59,562 nucleotides of DNA, from assembly GCA_018241225.1 (NCBI GenBank), contig JAFEEG010000039.1:1-59562 (forward strand), written 5' to 3'. The notes under the pieces were generated by a model. It ran no database searches. It had not been told where the DNA came from and saw nothing but the letters and a program-made list of their open reading frames with translations. The translations under genes and the position numbers were made by a program. Positions 8,064 through 16,433 of the stretch are shown piece after piece. Source of the stretch: Pseudomonadota bacterium. GTDB lineage: Bacteria > Pseudomonadota > Gammaproteobacteria > Burkholderiales > Burkholderiaceae_C. Within the stretch, counting starts at the first letter, position 1; each line of letters starts with the position of its first letter.

Positions 8064-9664
8064 GCTGTGCTCCGGATCATGTCGACCGCCTTCTCGGCGA
8101 TGGCGATGGTGGGTGCGTTGGTGTTGCCGCCGATGAGCGTGGGCATGACCGACGCGTCGACCACGCGCAGGTTCTGCAGGCCGTGCACGCGCAGCTGTGC
8201 GTCGACCACCGCCATGGCGTCGGTGCCCATGCGGCAGGTGCCCACGGGGTGGTAGACCGTGTCGGCGCGTGCGCGCAGCACGGCGCGGATATCGTCGTCG
8301 CTGCGAACGTCGGCGGTGAACAGGTCCTTGTGGCGCACGCTGGCCAGGGCCGGCGCATCCATCAGGCGGCGCGTGAGCTTGAAGCCCTTCAACAGCGTTT
8401 CCAGGTCGTCCTCGTGCTGCAGGAAGGCCGGGTCGATCAGCGGGGCCGTGTGCATGTCGGGACCCTGCAACGTCACGCTGCCGCGGCTTCGGGGCCGCAG
8501 CAGGCACACGTGGCACGAGTAGCCGTGGGCCATGTGAATCTTGCGGGCGTGGTCCTCGACCAGGCCGACGACGAAATGCAGCTGGATGTCGGGTGCGTGC
8601 AGCGCCTCGTCGGTCTTGAGGAAGCCGCCGCATTCCGCGAAGTTGCTGCTGAGCATGCCTTGGCGCGAGCGCAGGTAGCGAAACAGCTCGCGCGTCATGC
8701 GCACGCTGCCGCCCAGCGAGATGCCCATCAGGTCCAGGCTCTTCGCGGCGAAGCCGAACACGAAGTCGGGATGGTCCTGCAGGTTCTGGCCGACGCCGGG
8801 CAGGTCGTGGATGACTGCGATGCCCAGGCTGCCCAGGTGCGCGGCGGGGCCGACACCCGAGACCATGAGCAGCTGCGGCGAATGAAAGGCGCCCGCGCTG
8901 ACGATCACTTCGCGCCGCGCCTTGAAGACGCGCTCGCGTCCACCCTGCATGCAGGCCGCGCCCACGGCCCGCCGACCCTCGAAGAGGATGCGCGTGACCT
9001 GCACGCCGGTTTCCACCTGCAGGTTGGGCCGCCGGCCCATGTGCGGCTGCAGGTAGGCCCGCGCCGCGCTCCAGCGTTCGCCGTTCTTCTGCGTGACCTG
9101 GTAGACGCCCAGGCCCTCCTGCTGCGCGCCGTTGAAGTCGCTGTTGAGCTTGAAGCCCGCCTGTTGCGCCGCCTGCCTGAACACGCCCTGGAACGGGTTG
9201 CCCGATTGAAGTTCGGCCACGTGCAGGGGGCCGCCCTGTCCGTGGAACTCGTTGTCGATGGTGGCGTTGTGCTCGCTGCGCCGGAAGTAGGGCAGCAGTT
9301 CGTCGTAGGACCAGCCCACGTTGCCCAGCGCCGCCCAGTGGTCGTAGTCGCTGCGGTGGCCGCGCACGTACACCATGGCGTTGATGGCCGACGAGCCCCC
9401 CAGGCACTTGCCGCGCGGCTGGTAGCCGCGCCGACCGTTCAGGCCGGGCTGCGGCACCGTCTGCAGCGCGTAGTTGTTCAGCGTGGTCGGCAGCATCGCC
9501 ACCGTGGCGGCCGGCGTGTTGACGACCGGGCTGTCGCCCTGGCCGCCTGCCTCCAGCAGCGCCACGCGGGTGGCCGCGTCTTCGCTCAGGCGCCCGGCCA
9601 TCACGCAGCCGGCCGAGCCGCCGCCGATCACCAGGTAGTCGACTTCGGTGGTGGTGTTCGTCAT
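8060..9664 (-). CDS. GMC-family FAD alcohol dehydrogenase (AlkJ/choline-dehydrogenase type)
   Basis: The 534-residue glucose-methanol-choline oxidoreductase carries the N-terminal FAD motif GGGSAG (14-19) followed by LLEAGG. The C-terminal GMC active site comprises H472 in YHPVGTCRMG and the Asn of GGNTNAP near 514. Enzymes of this type (AlkJ, BetA) oxidise primary alcohols and pass electrons to the respiratory chain. ATG 9664 lies 13 bases from the preceding gene. Its place between a di-iron hydroxylase plus rubredoxin and an aldehyde dehydrogenase points to the alcohol-oxidising step of a terminal hydroxylation pathway (inference). Confidence 0.92.
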   Translation of the reverse strand: MTNTTTEVDYLVIGGGSAGCVMAGRLSEDAATRVALLEAGGQGDSPVVNTPAATVAMLPTTLNNYALQTVPQPGLNGRRGYQPRGKCLGGSSAINAMVYVRGHRSDYDHWAALGNVGWSYDELLPYFRRSEHNATIDNEFHGQGGPLHVAELQSGNPFQGVFRQAAQQAGFKLNSDFNGAQQEGLGVYQVTQKNGERWSAARAYLQPHMGRRPNLQVETGVQVTRILFEGRRAVGAACMQGGRERVFKARREVIVSAGAFHSPQLLMVSGVGPAAHLGSLGIAVIHDLPGVGQNLQDHPDFVFGFAAKSLDLMGISLGGSVRMTRELFRYLRSRQGMLSSNFAECGGFLKTDEALHAPDIQLHFVVGLVEDHARKIHMAHGYSCHVCLLRPRSRGSVTLQGPDMHTAPLIDPAFLQHEDDLETLLKGFKLTRRLMDAPALASVRHKDLFTADVRSDDDIRAVLRARADTVYHPVGTCRMGTDAMAVVDAQLRVHGLQNLRVVDASVMPTLIGGNTNAPTIAIAEKAVDMIRSTA

Positions 9665-9677
9665 CGTGTCGTCGCCT

Positions 9678-11261
9678 TCATTGAGGCAGCATGGCGGCCA
9701 GCTTGCTCTTGTCAACGGGGCAGCCCATGGCCTCGAAGCGCGCCTTTTCCTTGAAGTTGACGAGATAGGGCAGGTACTCGCCCATGGTCTCGCGCTCGCG
9801 TCCGGGCTTGTCCACCGCGAACCAGCTGTGCTTGAAGTCGCTGCTGACCTGCGTATGGCGGTTGATGACCATGCCGAACTCCGACGATCCGCTGGGCATG
9901 CCGTCGCCGTTGCCCATCTCGATCCAGGCCACGCCGCATTCCTGCTTCGCGTTCGCGGGCCGGTCGGCTTCGCGCGAGATGACCACCATGAAGTTGCCCG
10001 CGGCATCCACCGTGGGCAGCAGCTGCTCGTCATAGATGCAGTCGGGCGTCACGGCGGAGGTGAGCGCGCCGGCGGTGCACACCGACATGTAGCGCATGTC
10101 CGCGCCGGGCGTGTTCTGCGTGTCGCCGTTCCAGGTCCTGGGCACGGCGGGCATCTTGCCGGTCAGGGCGTAGACCTTGCCATAGTTGCGGCTGAGGTAG
10201 GCGTAGCCGTAGCGCGTGGCCAGGCTGCTCCACCAGCCGCCAAGCAGCTGGGGCGAATCGTTGTGCAGCCTGGGCAGGAACAGGTCGGTCACCACCTGGC
10301 GGCGGTTGAAGAAAGCCTGCAGCGGGATCACCGCGTCTTCCCTGGCGCCCACGTTGTCTGCATCCACCCAGGGCAGGGCCTTGAGCACGCCCCAGGCACG
10401 CGGGTCCACCGAGCTGGGCAGCTGCTTGCCGCGCATGGCGGTGGTGCTGCCGTCGCAGGCGTCCTGGCCCTTGAGCACCTTGCCGTCGGCCAGGTGCAGC
10501 TCCACCTCGGGCAGCGGCACGCGGCCCAGGTAGTCGGCACTGTGGTCGGGGACGTAGTTGCGCATCCACATGAACACTTCATCGCCCGCCGGCGCGTTGG
10601 TGTAGAGCGTGTTGGCGGCGCGCTGCGCGGGTGCGTGGCCGCTGACGATGTAGAAGGTGTAGTTGCGCTCCTTCACGTCGCGCGCCACGCCGGCGCGGAA
10701 GGGGTTGGACGAACCCGCGTCGGGGTTGATCTCGTTGTCGTTGAGCGCGTCCTGCGGCTCGCCCCTGGGGTTGTAGGTGTTGAAGTTCCAGTGGCGCATG
10801 TGCGGGTACTGGCCCTTGACCACCAGCCTGGCTCCCTCGGGCAGCTTGAAGGCGGTGGGAATGTAGGTGGTGGCCGTGTCGGGAAACTGGTTCTCGAAGG
10901 AGAAGGAGTTGCTGTCGTTGGTGAACACGCCGCTGCGCGCGCGCGGGCCGGGCCAGAAGCACGAGCGCACCACCAGGTCGCTGCGGTAGTTGGCGGCGGT
11001 GTGCACGTCCATGGGCTTTTCCGGCGGCATGGGCGGCAGGATGCGGCCGCGCCCGGAACTGTCGACCACGTAGCCGGTGGGCGAGGGCTTGGCGCTGCCG
11101 TCGGCGGCGCCGCTTCCCATCTCGAAGCGGGTGTACTCGGGCCGGGGCCTGGACGGATCGTCCTTGGACAGGCGGTTCGTGGCCCACACGATGACGGCGA
11201 CGATGCCGATGGCGGCCAGCAGCACCAGTGCACCCAGCAGCTTGAAAAGCGTCTTGAACAT
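9678..11261 (-). CDS. Membrane-anchored protein of unknown function (527 aa)
   Basis: I do not recognise this family. The ATG at 11261 follows AAAAGGAGACCGC and gives an N-terminal transmembrane anchor (FKTLFKLLGALVLLAAIGIV), so the bulk should lie in the periplasm. The soluble part is rich in aromatic and Gly/Pro residues. It has conserved-looking blocks such as GQYPHMRHWNFNTYNPRG, PLPEVELHLADG and VVISREADRPANAKQECG. It also has scattered cysteines but no CxxCH or other cofactor motif. The frame can extend to 11297 but without a better start. It is embedded in the desaturase-rubredoxin-GMC-ALDH operon, so it probably serves the same substrate, perhaps as a binding or processing protein at the membrane. 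Confidence 0.85.
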   Translation of the reverse strand: MFKTLFKLLGALVLLAAIGIVAVIVWATNRLSKDDPSRPRPEYTRFEMGSGAADGSAKPSPTGYVVDSSGRGRILPPMPPEKPMDVHTAANYRSDLVVRSCFWPGPRARSGVFTNDSNSFSFENQFPDTATTYIPTAFKLPEGARLVVKGQYPHMRHWNFNTYNPRGEPQDALNDNEINPDAGSSNPFRAGVARDVKERNYTFYIVSGHAPAQRAANTLYTNAPAGDEVFMWMRNYVPDHSADYLGRVPLPEVELHLADGKVLKGQDACDGSTTAMRGKQLPSSVDPRAWGVLKALPWVDADNVGAREDAVIPLQAFFNRRQVVTDLFLPRLHNDSPQLLGGWWSSLATRYGYAYLSRNYGKVYALTGKMPAVPRTWNGDTQNTPGADMRYMSVCTAGALTSAVTPDCIYDEQLLPTVDAAGNFMVVISREADRPANAKQECGVAWIEMGNGDGMPSGSSEFGMVINRHTQVSSDFKHSWFAVDKPGRERETMGEYLPYLVNFKEKARFEAMGCPVDKSKLAAMLPQ

Positions 11262-11330
11262 GCGGTCTCCTTTTGTTGTGTCTTTCGGGCTGGCCACCGC
11301 CAGGCTCCGTGGTGTCCCTTCCAGGAGGGC

Positions 11331-11495
11331 TCAGTCTTCGATCAGGTGGTAGTCGGACTTCATGGCGCCGCACTCGGGGCAGCACCAGTCTTCGGGGATG
11401 TCCTCGAAGCGGGTGCCCGGCGCAATGCCCGAATCGGGGTCGCCCTTGGCTTCGTCGTACACATGGGCGCAGTAGGCGCAGCGGTATTTCTTCAT
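11331..11495 (-). CDS. rubA: Rubredoxin
   Basis: This 54-residue one-iron electron carrier has the rubredoxin layout: C6xxC9 near the N-terminus, then GDPDSGIAPGTRFEDIPEDW, then C39PEC42G. Two details are slightly unusual. The residue after C9 is Ala rather than the common Gly, and an extra cysteine (C38) sits next to ligand C39. The gene lies 25 bases downstream of the di-iron membrane enzyme and is the expected electron donor for it, as AlkG is for AlkB. No rubredoxin reductase is present in the window, so that partner must be encoded elsewhere. Confidence 0.95.
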   Translation of the reverse strand: MKKYRCAYCAHVYDEAKGDPDSGIAPGTRFEDIPEDWCCPECGAMKSDYHLIED

Positions 11496-11520
11496 GGGGA
11501 TGTCCCGGGTCTTGTCTTGA

Positions 11521-12471
11521 TCAGGCGGCGCCGACACGCGTGGTGCCGCCGGCGTGCAGCGTGGGGATGAGGTCGAAGCCGTGCTGGATGCGCAGGTCGC
11601 GCGCACGCAGCTCGGGCTCCATCAGCAGCCACACCTTCTCGTGGTTGTACGAAGGCGTGGTGGGCCACAGGTGATGGATGAGGTGGTAGTTGTGCCACTG
11701 CATCAGCGGGCGCAGCAGGCCCTCGCGGCCGATGCGCATGGTGGTGCCCGCCGTGAGGTTGTTGGTGGTCGACGCAGCGGTGGTGATGTGCACCAGCTTG
11801 CCGCTCTCGTCGCCGTCCAGGTGCGGCAGCCAGAGAAAGGTGAAGGCGATCAGCCCCAGCGTGATGCGCGAGGGAATGAGCCACAGCATCAGCACTTCCC
11901 ACCCGTAGCCCATCCAGGCCAGGCCCAGTGCCAGCACGGCGGTTGCCAGCAGGAGGGGCAGCGCGCCACGCAGGGACTTCTTGCCGCGCGGATCGGCGGC
12001 GCGCAGGTTGTACCAGGCGTAGTAGAGGTCGAAGCTCATCCAGCGCAGCGGCAGGCTCCAGGCGCTGCCGTGCACGAAATGGTCCGGGTCCTGCGGATCG
12101 TTGGTGAAGCGGTGGTGGATCATGTGCGAGTAGCGGAACACGCCCAGCGAGACGTGCGGCACCACCATCAGCAGCGCGATGCGGCCGATCCAGTCATTGA
12201 GTTGCAGGCGCGACGAGGCCGCGCGATGAAGCGCGTCGTGCGCCACATGGAACACCGGCCACATGAACACGATGTTCAGCAGCAGGCCGGCCCACAACGG
12301 GATCCAGCCGCGCACGGCCGACACGTCCACGGCGACGACCCCAGCGACGATGTAGGCCAGCAGGGCAACAGTGGGCCACGCCACCGTGGGCGGATTGGTC
12401 AGGCGGTACAGCTCGGCCTTCTTGGCGGCCGAAACAGGCACCGGGTTCTTGGAGGAGGCATTGGAGGACAT
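11521..12471 (-). CDS. Desaturase-superfamily di-iron membrane hydroxylase/desaturase
   Basis: The 316-residue integral membrane protein has several hydrophobic segments and the three histidine boxes of the fatty-acid-desaturase superfamily. These are H78DALH82 (preceded by H75), H116MIHH120 and H263LIHH267, with H260 nearby. Such enzymes use a non-heme di-iron centre to desaturate or hydroxylate lipophilic substrates. It is shorter than classical AlkB (about 400 residues), and its third box (NYHLIHHLWP) is closer to desaturase-like hydroxylases. The adjacent rubredoxin, GMC alcohol dehydrogenase and aldehyde dehydrogenase favour hydroxylation over desaturation (inference). It is first in its operon and divergent from an AraC gene. 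Confidence 0.88.
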   Translation of the reverse strand: MSSNASSKNPVPVSAAKKAELYRLTNPPTVAWPTVALLAYIVAGVVAVDVSAVRGWIPLWAGLLLNIVFMWPVFHVAHDALHRAASSRLQLNDWIGRIALLMVVPHVSLGVFRYSHMIHHRFTNDPQDPDHFVHGSAWSLPLRWMSFDLYYAWYNLRAADPRGKKSLRGALPLLLATAVLALGLAWMGYGWEVLMLWLIPSRITLGLIAFTFLWLPHLDGDESGKLVHITTAASTTNNLTAGTTMRIGREGLLRPLMQWHNYHLIHHLWPTTPSYNHEKVWLLMEPELRARDLRIQHGFDLIPTLHAGGTTRVGAA

Positions 12472-12546
12472 GGCCGGAAATTCTGTTGGGCCACCCCCTT
12501 CGCAGCCATAGTTGAGCGTGCCAGGAATTTGTCTTAAAGTGCCACA

Positions 12547-13623
12547 GTGCGAAGTGCCCGTGTCACCCTCAACCCTGCCGCGGGCCCCAGGGCGCCCGAC
12601 ATCGGCTTGCGAAGCGCCTGGTTCGAGCCCTGCGTTCACTCTGCGTATTTCCAGATCCTGGCCGGCCTGCTGGCCGAGCGCGGGCTGGCCGCGCCGCGCA
12701 CCTATTCGGGTGCCGCGCGGCTCATGCCGCTGTTGGATTTCCTGCCGCTGCTCGACACGCTGGGGCTGCCGCCGGAAGCGAGCGCGGGTGTGGAGGTCGG
12801 GTGGGCGATTACCGGCGCGGCGCATGGCCCCATGGGCCTGGCCGCCATGACCAGCGACACGCTGTCGCACGCGATGTCCACCGTGGCGCGCTACGCGCCC
12901 ATCCGCAACCGCATGTTCGACTACCACCACAGCCGCCAAGGCGGCGAAGAGGTCTTGAGCATGCCGGCGCGCATGCCGCTGGGCGCCTACCAGCCCTTTC
13001 TGCAGGCGGCCACGCTCTACGCGATCTTCAATGTGTTTCGCGCGGTACTCGACGACTCGGCGCTGCAGCAGGCTGCCATCTGCCTGCCCTGGCCGGACGG
13101 ACCCGCTGGCGCGGTGGCACCGGTCGCGGCGCGCTACCCCGTGCGCTTTCGATCGGAGGAGCTGGCCATTCGCTTTCCGCAGGCACTGGCCAGCCATCGC
13201 CTGTCCAGTGCCGATGCCGATACGCACCAGCGCCTGCGCCGCGCCGGCGACGAGGAACTGACCAAGCTGTCGGGCAGCGTAGCCGCCAGGGTGCGCCACC
13301 TTCTGCACCAGGCGCAGCCGGACTGGCCCACGCTGGAAGACATCGCGCAGGTGCTGTGCATCTCGCGCCGCACGCTGCTGAGAAAGCTCAAGGCCGAAGG
13401 CCTGAGCTACCAGGACCTCATGGACGAGGCGCGCAACGAACTGGCCTGCTGGTACCTGCGCCACACGGCGCTGTCGCTGGCGCAGGTCTCGGCCAAGATC
13501 GGCTTCAGCGAGCAGGCCAACTTCAGCCGCAGCTTCCGGCGCTGGCAGGGGCTCACGCCCAGCGACTACCGGGCCTGCTTCAACGCTCCGGCATCGCGTA
13601 CCAGTCCATCGCGGCCTGCGTGA
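12547..13623 (+). CDS. AraC-family regulator with arabinose-binding-like sensor domain
   Basis: The 358-residue protein has an N-terminal region of the Arabinose_bd (PF12625) type (about 25-215; GPMGLAAMTSDTLSHAM is typical). A C-terminal AraC DNA-binding domain (about 255-345) contains LEDIAQVLCISRRTLLRKL and LAQVSAKIGFSEQANFSRSF. The GTG at 12547 starts 75 bases from the divergent desaturase gene, leaving a compact shared regulatory region. Regulators of this subgroup often respond to small hydrophobic or amino-acid-like ligands. Position makes it the prime candidate activator of the desaturase operon. Confidence 0.92.
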   Translation: MRSARVTLNPAAGPRAPDIGLRSAWFEPCVHSAYFQILAGLLAERGLAAPRTYSGAARLMPLLDFLPLLDTLGLPPEASAGVEVGWAITGAAHGPMGLAAMTSDTLSHAMSTVARYAPIRNRMFDYHHSRQGGEEVLSMPARMPLGAYQPFLQAATLYAIFNVFRAVLDDSALQQAAICLPWPDGPAGAVAPVAARYPVRFRSEELAIRFPQALASHRLSSADADTHQRLRRAGDEELTKLSGSVAARVRHLLHQAQPDWPTLEDIAQVLCISRRTLLRKLKAEGLSYQDLMDEARNELACWYLRHTALSLAQVSAKIGFSEQANFSRSFRRWQGLTPSDYRACFNAPASRTSPSRPA

Positions 13624-13737
13624 GCGAGCGGTAGCGCTCCGGCGGCGCGAGCCGGCCAGCGTCAACAAGCGGCATCGTGGGAACAGGCCCTAGAATTTCC
13701 CCGATAACCGACAGCCCATCCGGGGGAGACACAACAG

Positions 13738-16407
13738 GTGACGCGCGCCACGGTCGACGCACAAGACGATCTACTCCTCCGGGTCCTACCCCCCCGGGTG
13801 CCGCGGCATTTGGTGTCGCGCCCCCGGCTGCTGGCGTCCGACGAAGGGCTGCGGCGCTTTCCCTCCATCCTGGTGCAGGCGCCGCCGGGCTTCGGCAAGA
13901 CCTCGCTGCTGGCCCAGTGGCGGCTGGAGCACCTGGCGCACGGCGCCGTGGTGGCCTGGCTGACGGCCCAGGCACAGGACGACCCGCAGCGCCTGGCGCA
14001 GAGCCTGGCCATGGCGGTGCGCCAGGGCCTGGGGCGCCAGAACTTTGCCCACACGCTGCTCGAAGGCGGCGGCCCGGGCGGTGCCGTGGGCCTGGGCGGC
14101 ATCACGGTGCTGCTGGCCGAGATGGCGCAGTCGGCCATCGACATGGTGCTCATCGTCGACGAAGCCGAGCGCCTGCCCAAGGCCTCTCGCGAGGCCCTGG
14201 GCTACCTGCTGCGCAATGCGCCGCCCAACCTGCGCACCATCGTGGCGGCGCGGCCCGACTGCCATTTCGACGTCGAAGACCTCGTCGCCTACGGCCAGTG
14301 CGCCGAGCTGGGCGCGGGCGAGCTGCGCTTCAAGCTCGAAGAAACGCTGGAACTGGTGCGCTCGCGCCTGGGCAACCGGCTCGACCAGGACAGTGCCGCG
14401 CGCCTGCACGGCCTGACCGAAGGCTGGCCGCTGGGGCTGCAGCTGGCGCTCACCATCCTCGGGCGCGGCGCCGACGTCGCCGGCATGGCCGCGCTGGACG
14501 GCGCGCTGCACGACCATTTCGTGAAACTGCTGGTGGACAAGCTGGAGCTGGCCGATCGCGATTTCCTGGTGTGCATCTCGGTGCTGGACGACCTGCACCC
14601 GGACCTGTGCCGCGTGCTCAGCGGCCAGGACGACGCGGCCGAGCGCCTGGCGCGCCTGAGCCGTGACACGCCGGTGTTCGCCGCCACCGAGCGCGGCGAC
14701 TGGCTGCGCATGCACACCCTGGTGCGCGACGTGCTTCGCCAGCGTTTTGCCACGCTGCCCGCCGACGAGCAGGCCGCGGTGCATGCCCGCGCCGCCAAGT
14801 GGCTGGCCGACCACGGCCTGATCGAGCCAGCGGCGCGCCATGCGCTGGTGGCCGGCCAGCATCAATGGGCCTACGAGCTGGCCGAGCGCAGCCTGTACGA
14901 ATCGCTGATGCGGCATGGCCGCCAGGGCGCCGTGCTCGAATGGCTGGGGCAGTTGCCCACGCAAGAGGTCGATGACCGTCCCCGGCTGCTGCTGGCCGCG
15001 GCCTGGACGCTGGCCATCAGCGAGCGCCACGAAGACGCCCAGCGCCTGGTGGCCCGCATCCTGGCGCAGCCGAACGTCGACGACGGGCTGCGTTGCGAGT
15101 GCGCCCTGATCCTGGGCGGCGCGGCGGTCTTCGCCGATCTGCCCGACCGTTTTGTCGAGCTGCACGCACCCTGGACCGACTACCCGTTCAACGACCCCAT
15201 GCTGCTGCAGGTGCAGGCCAACCGCACCGCATACCGCGCGCTGCTCGAAGGCGAGCCCGCACTGGCGCGGCTGCGCCAGCAGCAGGCGCCGCGCGGCAAC
15301 TTCGGCAACGACGTGGGTTACGTCGGGCGCTGGGGCGAGCTGATCATCGGCCTGAGCTACTTCTGGGAAGGCCAGGCGCTGCTGGCCGACCAGCTGCTGC
15401 GCCCAGCGCTGGCCAGCGCCGAGTCCGACCTGGGCCGTCGCAACGGGCTGGCCTGCATGCTCGCGGCGCTGCTGGCGTCCACCGCCTGGGAATGCGACCG
15501 CCCGGGCGATGCCGCCGCCTTGCTGGCCGACCGGCTCGACGTGCTCGAGCGCGGCGGCCTGCCCGAATGCCTGCTGCTGGCCTACCGCACGCTGGCCCGG
15601 CTGGCCCTGTCCGAAGGCGCCGAGCACCGCGCACTGGAGCTGCTGGGCGCGCTCGAAGCCGCCGCCGTGGCACGCACCCTGCCGCGCCTGGGCATCGTGA
15701 GCCTGGCAGAGCAGGTTTTCCTGCATGCGCGCCGTTACCGCGCACAAACCTGCCGCGAGCTGTGCGGGCAGATCGACGCGCGCCTGCAAGACCCCGCGCT
15801 GCCCACCGGGCCCCTGTGGCGCCGCCGGGTCGAGCAGCTGCGCGAGCAGGCGCAGGCCTATGCCGCCGTGGCGGCGCAGGACTGGCGCGGCGCGCTGGCG
15901 CCCCTGGCGCGCGCGGACGAGCTGGCGCTGCAGCTCAAGCAGGGCCGGCTGCACATCGAGCTGCTGGGCATGCGTGCCTTTGCGCTGGACCGCTGCGGCG
16001 AGGACGCGCGAGCCCTGCTGCGCGAGGCCACCGACCTGGCGCAGGCGCATGGCCTGCAGCGCGTGTTCATGGACGCGCACCCCGACCTGGGCGAATGGGT
16101 GCGCGGGCAGGGCGGCAAGCAGGCACCGGCACCCGCTTCGCCGGTCGAGCTGCCGCCGGCGCCCGCGCCGGCCATCGCGCGGGCACCGCTGGTCACCCCC
16201 GGCATGGTGCTCACGCCCAAGGAGCGCGAAGTGCTCGAACTGCTGGCGCGCAACCTGTCCAACAAGGAAATCGGCAATGCCATGCAGGTGGGCGAGACCA
16301 CCATCAAGTGGCATGTGAAGAACCTGTTTGCCAAGCTCGACGCCGGCTCGCGCAAGCAGGTGGTGCAGCGCGCGCGCATCCTGGGGTTGATCAACCCCGG
16401 CGAATAG
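13738..16407 (+). CDS. Large ATP-binding LuxR-type regulator (MalT/AlkS-like, LAL)
   Basis: The 889-residue signal-responsive ATPase regulator has Walker A at 48-55 (APPGFGKT) and a Walker-B-like VLIVDEAE near 137-144. A long helical repeat middle follows, and a C-terminal LuxR helix-turn-helix (about 825-885) has LTPKEREVLELLARNLSNKE and TTIKWHVKNLFAKLDA. The length and layout match MalT and AlkS, the latter being the regulator of the alkane operon in Pseudomonas. The GTG start is preceded by GGGGGAGACAACAG. The alk-like operon lies one gene away, so this may be its regulator, with the intervening AraC protein as a second input; that link is inferred from position only. Confidence 0.92.
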   Translation: MTRATVDAQDDLLLRVLPPRVPRHLVSRPRLLASDEGLRRFPSILVQAPPGFGKTSLLAQWRLEHLAHGAVVAWLTAQAQDDPQRLAQSLAMAVRQGLGRQNFAHTLLEGGGPGGAVGLGGITVLLAEMAQSAIDMVLIVDEAERLPKASREALGYLLRNAPPNLRTIVAARPDCHFDVEDLVAYGQCAELGAGELRFKLEETLELVRSRLGNRLDQDSAARLHGLTEGWPLGLQLALTILGRGADVAGMAALDGALHDHFVKLLVDKLELADRDFLVCISVLDDLHPDLCRVLSGQDDAAERLARLSRDTPVFAATERGDWLRMHTLVRDVLRQRFATLPADEQAAVHARAAKWLADHGLIEPAARHALVAGQHQWAYELAERSLYESLMRHGRQGAVLEWLGQLPTQEVDDRPRLLLAAAWTLAISERHEDAQRLVARILAQPNVDDGLRCECALILGGAAVFADLPDRFVELHAPWTDYPFNDPMLLQVQANRTAYRALLEGEPALARLRQQQAPRGNFGNDVGYVGRWGELIIGLSYFWEGQALLADQLLRPALASAESDLGRRNGLACMLAALLASTAWECDRPGDAAALLADRLDVLERGGLPECLLLAYRTLARLALSEGAEHRALELLGALEAAAVARTLPRLGIVSLAEQVFLHARRYRAQTCRELCGQIDARLQDPALPTGPLWRRRVEQLREQAQAYAAVAAQDWRGALAPLARADELALQLKQGRLHIELLGMRAFALDRCGEDARALLREATDLAQAHGLQRVFMDAHPDLGEWVRGQGGKQAPAPASPVELPPAPAPAIARAPLVTPGMVLTPKEREVLELLARNLSNKEIGNAMQVGETTIKWHVKNLFAKLDAGSRKQVVQRARILGLINPGE

Positions 16408-16433
16408 GGCTGCGGGCCGGGCGCCCTAGTTCG
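16401..16433. terminator. Bulged hairpin across convergent stop codons
   Basis: CGAATAGGGC (16401-16410) pairs with GCCCTAGTTCG (16423-16433) as a 10-bp stem with one bulged G. The stem includes the LAL gene stop (TAG) and the stop of the convergent lipoprotein gene. No T run is present; it is probably a transcript-end structure for both genes. Confidence 0.5.

Noticed and set aside
13786..16314. 842-residue minus-strand open frame
   Set aside because: It lies wholly opposite the LAL regulator, which has clear ATPase and LuxR motifs; the antisense frame is His/Gln/Arg-rich with no domain, a usual artefact in high-GC DNA.
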